Below are positions 1 to 7,145 of a stretch of 16,016 bases of DNA, in pieces. This stretch comes from Spyradocola sp034113365 (GTDB lineage Bacteria; Bacillota; Clostridia; Christensenellales; UBA1750): the NCBI GenBank assembly GCA_034113365.1, contig JAXEXP010000091.1, forward strand, positions 1 through 16,016, given 5' to 3'. The notes beneath the pieces were generated by a model, which did not search any database, was not told the origin of the DNA, and was given only the letters and a program-made list of their open reading frames with translations. The position numbers and the translations under genes are program-made. Each line of letters starts with the position of its first letter. Position 1 is the first letter of the stretch.

Positions 1-90
1 CGCACAACCCCCGCGACCCCCACCGCCCCCCCAGCCACCCGCGGGGGGGCCTTGGCCATGACGGCCTGATGAATGAATAATAAGAGATGA
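1..90. other. GC-rich window edge, no gene assigned
   Basis: This is a low-complexity C-rich stretch followed by a short AT-rich tail. It holds an 8-bp C/G hairpin (arms 25-32 and 43-50, loop 10 nt) with no T-run on either side. All three plus frames are open from the window edge (frame 1 to the stop at 67-69, frame 3 to a TAA at about 78-80), so the end of an upstream plus-strand gene is possible, but none of the translations is recognisable. The segment also lies downstream of the minus-strand degV-family gene and could belong to its 3' untranslated region. Confidence 0.3.
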
Positions 91-966
91 TTACGTTCTT
101 TCGCGCTCGTTGCCCAGGAATACCACGGCCAGCGTGCCAGGGCCCGCGTGTGCGCAGATGGTGGGACCCACCATCTCGGTGCGGCAGCGTATGCCGGGCA
201 CCAGTTCCTCCAGATAGTCCTGCAGCGTCTGCGCGTCCTCCATGCAGTCCGCCTGCAGGATGGACACCACCTGCTTGTCGGGCTCCACGATCTCCTCAGC
301 CAGGTGCTTGGCCAGCTGCTTTACGGCCTTTTTGCGGCCCTTCTCCTTGTCCACGGAGATCAGCCTGCCGTCGCGGGTGACGGTGAGCATGGGCTTGATG
401 CTCAGCAGCGTGCCAAATGCCGCGGTCGTAGCCGAGATGCGCCCGCCGCGCTTTAAGTACACCAGATCGTCCACCGTGAACCAGTAGCGCACGTTGTACT
501 TGTGCGCCTCCACCCACGCTGCGACTTCCTCCATCGACGCGCCCGCAAGGCGCATCTTGCCCGCTTCCATCGCCAGGTACGCCTCGCCCATCGAAACGTT
601 GCAGGTGTCGAGAACGACCAGCTTGCGCTCGGGGTACTTTTCCGCCAGCTCGCGCTGCGCCACCAGCGCGCTGTTGTAGGTGCTCGACAGCCCGGAGGAG
701 AAGCACAGGAAGAGGATGTCCTGTCCCTCTGCCAGGAAGGGCTCGAAGTAGCCCACATACCGCTCGGGCGTCAGCATCGAGGTAGTGGGCGTCTTGCCCG
801 CGCGCATCGCCGCGTAGAAGTTGGGGATCACGTCGCCGCGCCCCAGGTCGGACACATGCTCCGCGTCGTCCAGCTGATAGGGCATGTACGCGATGTGCAG
901 ATCGTACCGCTCAACCTCCTTGTAGGGAATATCGCTGTTGGAGTCGGTAAAGAGTATGTAGTTCAT
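91..966 (-). CDS. DegV family (fatty-acid/lipid-binding) protein
   Basis: The product is 291 aa, the usual DegV length. DegV/FakB proteins bind a fatty acid between two domains, and some present it to a fatty acid kinase (FakA) for phospholipid synthesis. Visible family features are the N-terminal FTDSNSDIP, the ligand-contacting TTSMLTP (residues 61-67) and SSGLSSTYNSA (90-100), TVDDLVYLKRGGRIS (164-178), and the C-terminal GPTICAHAGPGTL. The chosen ATG (964-966) has AAGGAGG about 6 nt upstream. An in-frame extension to 1059 is open but lacks a ribosome site and would run into the leader. The gene is a single unit, divergent from the sugar operon. No fakA is in view, so a role as a kinase partner is inference. 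Several DegV paralogues usually coexist in Clostridia, and specificity cannot be read from the sequence. Confidence 0.93.
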   Translation of the reverse strand: MNYILFTDSNSDIPYKEVERYDLHIAYMPYQLDDAEHVSDLGRGDVIPNFYAAMRAGKTPTTSMLTPERYVGYFEPFLAEGQDILFLCFSSGLSSTYNSALVAQRELAEKYPERKLVVLDTCNVSMGEAYLAMEAGKMRLAGASMEEVAAWVEAHKYNVRYWFTVDDLVYLKRGGRISATTAAFGTLLSIKPMLTVTRDGRLISVDKEKGRKKAVKQLAKHLAEEIVEPDKQVVSILQADCMEDAQTLQDYLEELVPGIRCRTEMVGPTICAHAGPGTLAVVFLGNERERT

Positions 967-1063
967 ACCAATCCTCCTTGCTCGGTTCTTTATCTGAAAT
1001 CCCGCTCGCGCAGCGGCCGCCGTCACACCTGCACGCGCGCGTGTGCGCGGGAGTTTCAACTCT

Positions 1064-1092
1064 ATTATTCCATATTCGCTTCATTCCGTCAA
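1064..1092 (-). promoter_or_regulatory. Promoter of the degV-family gene
   Basis: Read on the minus strand, TTGACG (1092-1087) is followed after exactly 17 nt by AATAAT (1069-1064). This is a near-consensus sigma-A promoter. It gives a leader of roughly 90 nt before the degV-family start. The -35 hexamer lies inside one copy of a 12-nt tandem repeat. Confidence 0.65.
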
Positions 1093-1104
1093 TCATTCCG
1101 TCAA
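1081..1104. repeat. Perfect 12-nt tandem repeat in the divergent region
   Basis: TCATTCCGTCAA occurs twice back to back (1081-1092 and 1093-1104). On the minus strand each copy contains TTGACG. The proximal copy supplies the -35 of the degV-family promoter and the distal copy lies one helical turn further upstream. It may be a regulator half-site pair or a simple duplication. Confidence 0.8.
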
Positions 1105-1133
1105 AAAAACGTATCCAAACCCGCGCCTTCGTC

Positions 1134-1162
1134 TTTCAAAAAGGCGGACGCTGTGTTAAAAT
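1134..1162 (+). promoter_or_regulatory. Candidate promoter of the six-gene sugar operon
   Basis: TAAAAT at 1157-1162 is a reasonable -10. The matching -35 position 17 nt upstream reads TTTCAA, a poor match, so this promoter would be weak or activator-dependent. It is the best candidate in the 250-bp divergent region ahead of 1217. Confidence 0.35.
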
Positions 1163-1216
1163 ATATGGTAGGTTCACAGGACCTGAATACAGCATCAGCA
1201 AAGGGGTAAGAAAAAT

Positions 1217-2101
1217 ATGGCAGAGATTTGGACCCTCGCATCCGACCGGCTGAGCATCGACGTGGTCAAGCCCGGCAGTGAGATTTACGGCAGAACGCGC
1301 TTTAACTGGAATTGCTTCATCAACCGCATCACGCTGGACGGCACGGTGCAGTTCGCCGAGCCCGAGCAGCGCGACCCCAACGCCTTCAGCAGCTACGGCG
1401 CCGGCCTGTGCTCCGAGTATCAGCACTACGAGGCCATCGAGACCGCCGCCGTCGGCGAGGAGTATCCCCGTCTGGGCAACGGCTACCTGGTCAAGCAGGA
1501 CCATCCCTTTCAGTTCATGATCAACGAGCCCTGCCGTCCCTTCCCGACCATCTGGGACGTCAAGCCCGATTCCATCACCTTCACCACCGACGTCGGCCTC
1601 TGCCAGGGCTTTGCCGCCCGCGAGGTCAAGACCGTCAAGGTCGAGGGCAATACCGTCTCCATCCACACCAAGCTGACCAACCTGGGCAAGCGCCCCATCG
1701 TCGCGCAGGAGTACAACCACAACTTCCTGTCGCTGAACGGCGAGCCCATCTCGCCCGACTACACCATGCACCTGCCCGGCTTTGCCAACCTCAGCGGCGG
1801 TAGGATCATGGGCGACAACATCTACGGCGACGACGAGCACCACTGCCTCAAGCTCCGCCGCGTGCCCGAGACCGCCTACATGACCTTCCTGGATACCGTA
1901 AAGCCCGAGTTCGCGCCCTATTCCTACAAGCTGACCAGCGCAAACTCCACCGTCACCCTGATGGAGCAGGACGACTTCACTCCCGTCCGCGCCGTCGTCT
2001 GGGGCGTTGGCCATACCATGTGCTTTGAGGGCTTCGTCCAGATCAACATCAAGCCCGGCGAGTCCCAGGAGTGGACGCGCACCTGGACGTTCGAGCGCTG
2101 A
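1217..2101 (+). CDS. Aldose 1-epimerase (mutarotase)-like protein
   Basis: The product is 294 aa with a predicted all-beta galactose-mutarotase-like fold. Such enzymes interconvert sugar anomers or act as epimerase-like carbohydrate-binding domains. Evidence is the EYNHNF segment (residues 165-170) with a candidate catalytic histidine at 168, the acidic and aromatic pattern near the C-terminus (EGF at 271-273, WTRTWTFER at the end), and the absence of a signal peptide. It is not a textbook GalM: the usual GGxxG/NHTYFNL-type motifs are replaced, so it fits a divergent mutarotase-superfamily member. The start has AAGGGG about 10 nt upstream. It is the first gene of the operon, with 35 nt to the esterase gene. 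Fold assignment is moderately sure; substrate is unknown. Confidence 0.75.
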   Translation: MAEIWTLASDRLSIDVVKPGSEIYGRTRFNWNCFINRITLDGTVQFAEPEQRDPNAFSSYGAGLCSEYQHYEAIETAAVGEEYPRLGNGYLVKQDHPFQFMINEPCRPFPTIWDVKPDSITFTTDVGLCQGFAAREVKTVKVEGNTVSIHTKLTNLGKRPIVAQEYNHNFLSLNGEPISPDYTMHLPGFANLSGGRIMGDNIYGDDEHHCLKLRRVPETAYMTFLDTVKPEFAPYSYKLTSANSTVTLMEQDDFTPVRAVVWGVGHTMCFEGFVQINIKPGESQEWTRTWTFER

Positions 2102-2104
2102 ATA

Positions 2105-2117
2105 CAGATCAAATCTG
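2105..2117 (+). other. Small intercistronic hairpin
   Basis: CAGAT and ATCTG (2105-2109, 2113-2117) pair around a 3-nt loop just after the mutarotase stop and before the GGAGG of the esterase gene. There is no T-run, so it is more likely an mRNA processing or stability element than a terminator. It may mean nothing. Confidence 0.3.
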
Positions 2118-2136
2118 ATTATCGGAGGTAATACAC

Positions 2137-3105
2137 ATGCCCATTGTCGATATGCCGGTCAAAGAACTGGAAAGCTACCTGGGTTCCAGCCCCAAGCCCG
2201 CCGATTTTGACGCCTACTGGGAAAAGGCCCTCGCCGACCTGGACGCGCAGGATCTCAATGTCGAGTTCGTGCCCGCCGGCTTTCAGACCCCCAATGCCGA
2301 GTGCTACGACCTGTTCTTCACGGGCGTGGGCGGCTCGCGCATCCACGCCAAGTTCGTAAAGCCCAAGGCCGTCGCGGGCAAGTGCCCCGCCATCCTGCAG
2401 TTCCACGGCTATACCGGCAGCGCCGGCGACTGGGCGTCCAAGCTCAATTACGTCAACGAGGGCTTCGTCGTCGCCGCGCTGGACTGCCGCGGCCAGGGCG
2501 GCATCTCCGAGGATCTGGCCAGCGTCCGCGGCACCACCTACCACGGCATGATCATCCGCGGTCTGGACGATCCCGACCCCGAAAAGCTGCACTACCGCAA
2601 CGTCTACCTGGACACCGTCGCGCTCGCCCGCATCGTGATGGGCCTGGATTACGTCGACGAGACCCGCGTCGGCGCGATGGGCGGCTCGCAGGGCGGCGGC
2701 CTGACCATGGCCTGCATCGGCCTGGAGCCCCGCATCAACCGCGCCGCGCCCGTCTACCCCTTCCTGTCCGACTACAAGCGCGTCTGGGACATGGATCTGG
2801 ACCAGCACGCCTATGAGGAGCTGCGCAGCTTCTTCCGCCATCACGATCCCCGCCACGAGCGCGAGGACGCCATCTTCGAGAAGCTGGGCTATATCGACAT
2901 CGCCAACCTCGCGCCCCGCGTCAAGTCCATTGTCAAGATGGCCACGGGCCTGATGGACGACATCTGCCCGCCCTCAACGCAGTACGCCGCCTACAACCGC
3001 CTCACCTGCGAAAAGTCCCACGTGCTCTATCCCGACTTCGGCCACGAGTACCTGCCGGACTTTGACGACATCACCTTCCAGTTCATGCTGGAGATGAAGA
3101 AGTAA
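2137..3105 (+). CDS. CE7 acetyl (xylan) esterase / cephalosporin-C deacetylase family
   Basis: The product is 322 aa, the normal CE7 length. CE7 enzymes are cytoplasmic alpha/beta hydrolases that remove acetyl groups from short xylo-oligosaccharides, other acetylated sugars and cephalosporin C. All family signatures are present: RGQGG (118-122), the nucleophile elbow GGSQGG with Ser184, the acid in GLMD (Asp274), and the histidine in GHEY (His303). Spacing matches the B. pumilus/T. maritima enzymes. There is no signal peptide, so the substrate must be imported. GGAGGT lies 8 nt before the ATG. It sits between the mutarotase-like and TIM-barrel genes, and suggests that the operon's substrate arrives acetylated. 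The family call is firm; the natural ester is not known. Confidence 0.93.
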   Translation: MPIVDMPVKELESYLGSSPKPADFDAYWEKALADLDAQDLNVEFVPAGFQTPNAECYDLFFTGVGGSRIHAKFVKPKAVAGKCPAILQFHGYTGSAGDWASKLNYVNEGFVVAALDCRGQGGISEDLASVRGTTYHGMIIRGLDDPDPEKLHYRNVYLDTVALARIVMGLDYVDETRVGAMGGSQGGGLTMACIGLEPRINRAAPVYPFLSDYKRVWDMDLDQHAYEELRSFFRHHDPRHEREDAIFEKLGYIDIANLAPRVKSIVKMATGLMDDICPPSTQYAAYNRLTCEKSHVLYPDFGHEYLPDFDDITFQFMLEMKK

Positions 3106-3118
3106 AGGGGCGAGCAGC

Positions 3119-3967
3119 ATGGCAAAATTCACGCTTACCGGCTTTGCCGACGAGATCGATCCCGCGCTCTCCGTCCAGATGGACGTGCTCGACCGCCTCG
3201 ATATCCATTACATCGAAACCCGCGGCATCGACGGCAAAAACATATCCGAATACACCCCTGCGGAAGCCAAAACCATCCACGCGCGCCTTAAGGACCGCGG
3301 CTTTGCCGTCTCCGCGCTGGGCTCGCCCATCGGCAAGATCGGCGTCAACGACCCCTTCGTGCCGCATCTGGACAACTTCCGCCGCCTCATCGACGTCGCC
3401 CACGAGCTGGACACGCGCTACATCCGCATGTTCTCCTTCTACACCCCGCAGGGCGAGGACCCCGACGCCTGCCGCGACGAGGTGATGCAGCGCCTCTCCG
3501 CGCTCGTCGAGGCCAATCGCGGCAGCGGCGTCACGCTGCTGCACGAGAACGAAAAGGCCATCTACGGCGACACCCCAGAGCGCTGCCTCGACATCCTGCA
3601 GACATTCGACGGCAAAATCCTGTGCACCTACGACCCGTCCAACTTCGTGCAGTGCGGCGTGGACAACGAGGCGGCCTTCCGCATGCTCGCGCCTTACGTC
3701 CGCTACCTGCACGTCAAGGATTCCGTCTACGTCCACAATTCCGAGCGCGTCGATCACGGCTTCGAGAACGTCTCCGACGCCCATAGACCCGCCGGTCAGG
3801 GCGACGGAAAGGTCGCGTGGATCCTCTCGCAGCTTGCCCAGTCGGGCTATGAGGGCTTCGCGTCCATCGAGCCCCACCTGTCCAACAATCCCAACGTCCC
3901 CGGCACCGGCGCGGACAAATTCGCCGCCGCGGCGGCCGCCCTGCGCGGCCTGCTCGCCAAGCTGTAA
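3119..3967 (+). CDS. Xylose-isomerase-like TIM-barrel sugar isomerase/epimerase
   Basis: The product is 282 aa, of the AP-endonuclease-2/xylose-isomerase-like superfamily. Members are metal-dependent sugar (phosphate) isomerases, epimerases, inosose dehydratases or 3-keto-glycoside lyases. The expected metal ligands can be picked out in order: Glu143 in LLHENEK, Asp172 in CTYDPSNF, His198 in LHVKD and Glu251 in ASIEPHL. The N-terminal GFADEID and the ETRGIDGKN segment are typical. It starts 13 nt after the esterase stop, with AAAGGGG as ribosome site. With a Gfo/Idh/MocA gene in the same operon, isomerisation or elimination on an oxidised (keto) sugar is an attractive inference. A simple hexose/hexulose 3-epimerase activity is the main alternative. 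Confidence 0.88.
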   Translation: MAKFTLTGFADEIDPALSVQMDVLDRLDIHYIETRGIDGKNISEYTPAEAKTIHARLKDRGFAVSALGSPIGKIGVNDPFVPHLDNFRRLIDVAHELDTRYIRMFSFYTPQGEDPDACRDEVMQRLSALVEANRGSGVTLLHENEKAIYGDTPERCLDILQTFDGKILCTYDPSNFVQCGVDNEAAFRMLAPYVRYLHVKDSVYVHNSERVDHGFENVSDAHRPAGQGDGKVAWILSQLAQSGYEGFASIEPHLSNNPNVPGTGADKFAAAAAALRGLLAKL

Positions 3968-3984
3968 TCAAACTGGAGGAACCC

Positions 3985-4713
3985 ATGCCCCGATACGCTG
4001 CATACGACAAAAACGACGACCACACCTACGCGCTGGGCGTGTTTCCGTCCATGGAGCTGCTCGCCGCGCGCCCCGAGGCCGTGCGCTGCCTGCTCGTCTC
4101 GCCCGCGGGCTACAAGAACGCAGGCGTCACCAAGCTCATCGAGCGCTGCCGCGAGCTGGGCGTGCCGGTGGAGGAGGCCCCCCGCGCGGTGGAGCGCATC
4201 TCGGGCAAGGAAAACACCTGGGCCGTCACGGTGCTGGGCAAGTACGAAAGCGCGCTCGACCCCGCCGCCAACCATGTGGTGCTGCACAACCCCTCCGACG
4301 TGGGCAACGTGGGCACCATACTGCGCAGCGCGCTGGGCTTCGGCTTTGGCAACGTCGCCATCATCCGCCCCGGCGTCGATCCCTTCGACCCGCGCGTGCT
4401 GCGCGCCTCCATGGGCGCGGCCTTCCACCTGAACATCGTGCGCTACGACACCTTCGACGACTACCTAGCCGCGGCAGGGGAGAGGGAGTTCTACCTCTTC
4501 CGCCTGCGCAACGCCCAGCCCCTCACCGATCAGGGCCTGCGCGCCCGCGCGCCCTTTTCGCTGGTGTTCGGCAACGAAGCGTCGGGCCTGCCGTCCGAGC
4601 TTGAGGATTTCGGTAACGGCGTCATCATCGCGCACAACCACAAGATCGACAGTCTCAACCTCGCCGTGGCTGCGGGCATCGGCCTGCACGCCTTTTCCAA
4701 AGCAAATTCATAA
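3985..4713 (+). CDS. SpoU/TrmH-family RNA 2'-O-methyltransferase
   Basis: The product is 242 aa with the SPOUT knot at the C-terminus. Such enzymes methylate a ribose 2'-OH in tRNA or rRNA with S-adenosylmethionine. Motif 1 is NPSDVGNVGTILRSA (102-116) with the catalytic-type Arg114. Motif 2 is LVFGNEASGLPSEL (193-206). Motif 3 is HKIDSLNLAVAAGIG (219-233), which forms the knotted cofactor loop. The first 90 residues form an N-terminal extension that may be an L30e-like substrate-binding domain. GGAGG precedes the ATG closely. It is embedded with 16-17 nt gaps between two sugar-metabolism genes, an unusual position for an RNA-modifying enzyme. RNA target unknown. Confidence 0.9.
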   Translation: MPRYAAYDKNDDHTYALGVFPSMELLAARPEAVRCLLVSPAGYKNAGVTKLIERCRELGVPVEEAPRAVERISGKENTWAVTVLGKYESALDPAANHVVLHNPSDVGNVGTILRSALGFGFGNVAIIRPGVDPFDPRVLRASMGAAFHLNIVRYDTFDDYLAAAGEREFYLFRLRNAQPLTDQGLRARAPFSLVFGNEASGLPSELEDFGNGVIIAHNHKIDSLNLAVAAGIGLHAFSKANS

Positions 4714-4729
4714 AAAGAGGGAATCAGTC

Positions 4730-5728
4730 ATGGCAAAGATTCGCACCGCGCTCATCGGCTGCGGAGGCATTTCCAAGGTGCATCTGGACGCCCTGAGCCA
4801 CATGGACAACGTCGAGCTCGTCTCCGTCGCCGACGTCAAGGAGGACCGCGCAAAGGCCCGCGCCGAGCAATACGGCTGCGCGTACACCACCGATTGGACG
4901 GAGTACGTCTCCCGTGACGACATCGACGTCGTGCACATCTGCACGCCGCACTACCTGCACGCGCCCATGGCCATCGCGCTGCTCGATTCGGGCAAGCGCG
5001 TGCTCACCGAGAAGCCCATGGCCAGCGAGGTCGCCGACGCGGAGGAGATGATCCGCCATTCCGACGGCCGCCTCGCCGTCGTGTTCCAGAACCGCTATAA
5101 TGAGGCCTCCCAGTTCATCCGCCAGTCCATCGCTGACGGCCGCTACGGAAAGCTGCTGTCCATGCGCGCCGCGGTCAACTGGCACCGCACGCCCGAGTAT
5201 TACACCGAGAGCGGCTGGCGCGGCTTCTACAAGACCGAGGGCGGCGGCGTGCTCATCAATCAGGCCATCCATACGCTGGATCTGATGCTCTACTTCGCCG
5301 GCAAGCCCGCCTCCGTGCGCGGCCACGTCTCCACCGACCTGCTCTATGACACCATCGAGGTGGAGGACACCGCCAGCGGCCTCATCAAGTTTGAATCCGG
5401 CCTGCTCGCCAACTTCTACTGCACCACCACCTTCGGCACCGACCGCCCGGTCGAGATCGAGCTGGTGTTCGAGCGCGCCACCCTCAAGACCGACGCCGAG
5501 ACCCTGCACGTCACCCATAACGGCGGCACCGAACTCATCTGTTCCTCCGCCGCCTCGGGCGCCAAGGCCTATTGGGGCACCACCCACGAGGTGCTGCTGC
5601 GCGACTTCTACAAGGCCGTGGAGGAGAAGCGCCCCTTCTGGATCGACGGCGAGAGCGCGCTGCCCGTGCTCAAGCTCCTCAAGGGCGTCTACGAGTCCAG
5701 CCGCACCGGCAAGGAAGTGCAGCTGTAA
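4730..5728 (+). CDS. Gfo/Idh/MocA family NAD(P)-dependent oxidoreductase
   Basis: The product is 332 aa, normal for the family. These enzymes oxidise or reduce a hydroxyl of a sugar, inositol or glycoside using NAD(P). The N-terminal Rossmann motif is IGCGGIS (residues 9-15). VHICTPHYLHAPMA and the signature EKPMA (94-98) with catalytic Lys95 follow. The C-terminal alpha/beta domain carries GGGVLINQAIHTLDL (171-185), holding candidate catalytic His181 and Asp184. The true start is the ATG at 4730 with AGAGGGAA upstream; the open frame back to 4601 overlaps the methyltransferase gene and gives unrelated sequence. Immediate neighbours are the methyltransferase and an alcohol dehydrogenase. Substrate cannot be deduced; oxidation of a sugar or glycoside is the likeliest role. 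Confidence 0.92.
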   Translation: MAKIRTALIGCGGISKVHLDALSHMDNVELVSVADVKEDRAKARAEQYGCAYTTDWTEYVSRDDIDVVHICTPHYLHAPMAIALLDSGKRVLTEKPMASEVADAEEMIRHSDGRLAVVFQNRYNEASQFIRQSIADGRYGKLLSMRAAVNWHRTPEYYTESGWRGFYKTEGGGVLINQAIHTLDLMLYFAGKPASVRGHVSTDLLYDTIEVEDTASGLIKFESGLLANFYCTTTFGTDRPVEIELVFERATLKTDAETLHVTHNGGTELICSSAASGAKAYWGTTHEVLLRDFYKAVEEKRPFWIDGESALPVLKLLKGVYESSRTGKEVQL

Positions 5729-5767
5729 CTTCTACTTAATAGGAAGAAACCGGGAGGAACCATCCAC

Positions 5768-6940
5768 ATGAAGGATTTCACGTTCTGCGCCCCCACGCGC
5801 GCCATATTCGGCCGCGATACCGAGCTGACCGTCGGCCGTGAGCTCAAGGCCGCAGGCGCCACCAAGGTGCTGATGCAGTATGGCGGCGGCTCCATCAAGA
5901 AGAGCGGCCTGTACGACCGCGTCGTGAACGCCATCCGCGCCGAGGGCATCGAGCTGTACGAGCTGGGCGGCGTCCAGCCCAATCCCCACCTGTCCCTTGT
6001 GCATACCGCCATCGACCTCGTGCGCGAAAAGGGCATCGACTTCCTGCTCGCCGTCGGCGGCGGCTCCGTCATCGACTCCACCAAGGCCACCGCGGTCGGC
6101 GCGTGCTACGACGGCGACGTCTGGGATTTCTACTGCGGCAAGGCCAAGCCCGTAAAGTCCCTGCCCGTCGCGGTCATCCTCACCATCCCCGCCGCGGGCT
6201 CCGAGGGCTCCAATTCCTCCGTCATCACCAATGAGGACGGCTGGATCAAGCGCGGCCTCGGCTGTGACCTCTACCGCCCCGTGTTCGCCATCTATAACCC
6301 CGAGCTGACCTATTCGCTGCCCGCCTACCAGACGGCCGCCGGTGCTTCGGACATCATGGCGCACATCATGGAGCGCTACTTTACCAATGAACCCGACGTC
6401 GACATGACCGACCGGCTTTGCGAGTCCGTGCTCAAGACCATCATCAAGCAGGCGCCCGTCGCGGTCAAGGATCCCACAAATTACGCCGCCCGCGCCGAGA
6501 TGATGTGGGCCTCCACCGTCGCGCACAACGACTTCCTGTCCTGCTTCCGCGTCGGCGACTGGTCCAGCCATCAGCTCTCCCACGAGCTGTCTGCGCTCTA
6601 CGATTCCACCCATGGCGCGGCGCTTGCCGTCGTGTTCCCCGCGTGGATGACCTACGTCTACAAGCACGACGTCACGCGCTTTGCCCGCTTCGCCGTCGAG
6701 GTCATGGGCTGTGAGATGGACTTCTTCCATCCCGAAAACACCGCACTTGCCGGCATCGCCGCGCTGCGCGCGTTCTTTAAGTCCATCGGCATGCCCACCA
6801 CGCTGTCCGAGCTGGGCGTCCCGGACGATCTGCTGCCGCTGCTCGCCTCCAAGGTCAAGCGCGCCTCCGACGGCACCACCGGCCAGTTCGTCAAGCTCAC
6901 CGAGGCCGACTGCCTCAAGATCTACGAGCTGATGAAATAA
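5768..6940 (+). CDS. Iron/zinc alcohol dehydrogenase, YqhD/BdhA (butanol dehydrogenase) type
   Basis: The product is 390 aa, close to E. coli YqhD (387 aa), a group III metal-dependent, typically NADPH-linked aldehyde reductase. The nucleotide-binding GGGS is at 97-100. The four metal ligands fall at Asp195, His199, His268 and His282, each one residue off the positions reported for YqhD. NPHLSLVHTAIDLVREKGIDFLLAVGG-type spacing (with PNP at 71-73) is characteristic. GGGAGG stands 10 nt before the ATG, after a 39-nt gap. It is the last gene of the operon and ends in a terminator region shared with the convergent gldA-like gene. It probably reduces an aldehyde made by the pathway, or disposes of reducing power; that part is inference. 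Confidence 0.93.
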   Translation: MKDFTFCAPTRAIFGRDTELTVGRELKAAGATKVLMQYGGGSIKKSGLYDRVVNAIRAEGIELYELGGVQPNPHLSLVHTAIDLVREKGIDFLLAVGGGSVIDSTKATAVGACYDGDVWDFYCGKAKPVKSLPVAVILTIPAAGSEGSNSSVITNEDGWIKRGLGCDLYRPVFAIYNPELTYSLPAYQTAAGASDIMAHIMERYFTNEPDVDMTDRLCESVLKTIIKQAPVAVKDPTNYAARAEMMWASTVAHNDFLSCFRVGDWSSHQLSHELSALYDSTHGAALAVVFPAWMTYVYKHDVTRFARFAVEVMGCEMDFFHPENTALAGIAALRAFFKSIGMPTTLSELGVPDDLLPLLASKVKRASDGTTGQFVKLTEADCLKIYELMK

Positions 6941-6959
6941 CCCCTTATTAATAGTAAGA

Positions 6960-6991
6960 ACTCCTCCGCACCCATGCAGGCGCGGGGGAGT
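6960..6991. repeat. Terminator-like hairpin lacking a T-run
   Basis: Arms 6960-6969 and 6982-6991 pair over 10 bp with one G-U around a 12-nt loop. The arms closely resemble those of the terminator at 7093-7127 (both C-rich arm then GCGGGGGAGT), so the two look like diverged copies flanking the palindromic element between them. The following bases are not T-rich, so termination here is doubtful. Confidence 0.6.
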
Positions 6992-6993
6992 CA

Positions 6994-7046
6994 ATCTCAG
7001 GCTTCCCCTTGAGGGGAAGCTGTCGCCCGCAGGCGACTGATGAGAT
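6994..7046. repeat. Palindromic three-arm (cloverleaf-like) intergenic element
   Basis: An outer stem ATCTCA/TGAGAT (6994-6999 with 7041-7046) encloses two perfect hairpins. The first is GCTTCCCC/GGGGAAGC (7001-7020) with loop TTGA; the second is GTCGCC/GGCGAC (7022-7037) with loop CGCA. The whole can fold as a three-way junction in either strand. Similar double-hairpin palindromes are common between genes in gut Clostridia, as REP/MITE-like elements. That family resemblance is from memory and was not searched. Confidence 0.7.
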
Positions 7047-7092
7047 GTCAGTCAACCGCAACGCCACCTCAGAATACTAGGCTTTACAAACC

Positions 7093-7127
7093 AACTCCCC
7101 CGCATCCTGTCTGGGTGCGGGGGAGTT
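7093..7127. terminator. Bidirectional Rho-independent terminator
   Basis: A perfect 12-bp stem (7093-7104 with 7116-7127) can be extended by three inner pairs, leaving a small loop. On the plus strand it is followed by TTTCTTCATT, and on the minus strand by GGTTTGT. It lies between the convergent alcohol dehydrogenase and gldA-like genes, so it can end both transcripts. Confidence 0.75.
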
Positions 7128-7145
7128 TCTTCATTATATGATACG

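Noticed and set aside
25..50. Terminator for the degV-family gene
   Set aside because: The 8-bp C/G hairpin has no T-run on the minus strand and sits in low-complexity C-rich sequence where such pairing is expected by chance.
967..1059. N-terminal extension of the DegV-family protein
   Set aside because: The upstream ATG lacks a Shine-Dalgarno site, lies at about the predicted transcription start, and adds 31 Arg/Ala-rich residues foreign to the family; the ATG at 966 has AAGGAGG.
1217..6940. Classical C-glycoside (dgp) operon
   Set aside because: The Gfo/Idh/MocA and TIM-barrel genes fit, but no DgpB-like small subunit gene is present, so only a general keto-sugar route is proposed.
5732..6994. 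420-codon open frame on the minus strand
   Set aside because: It mirrors the alcohol dehydrogenase gene, has no ribosome site or recognisable domains, and is rich in Gly/Asp/Val, as expected for an antisense shadow.
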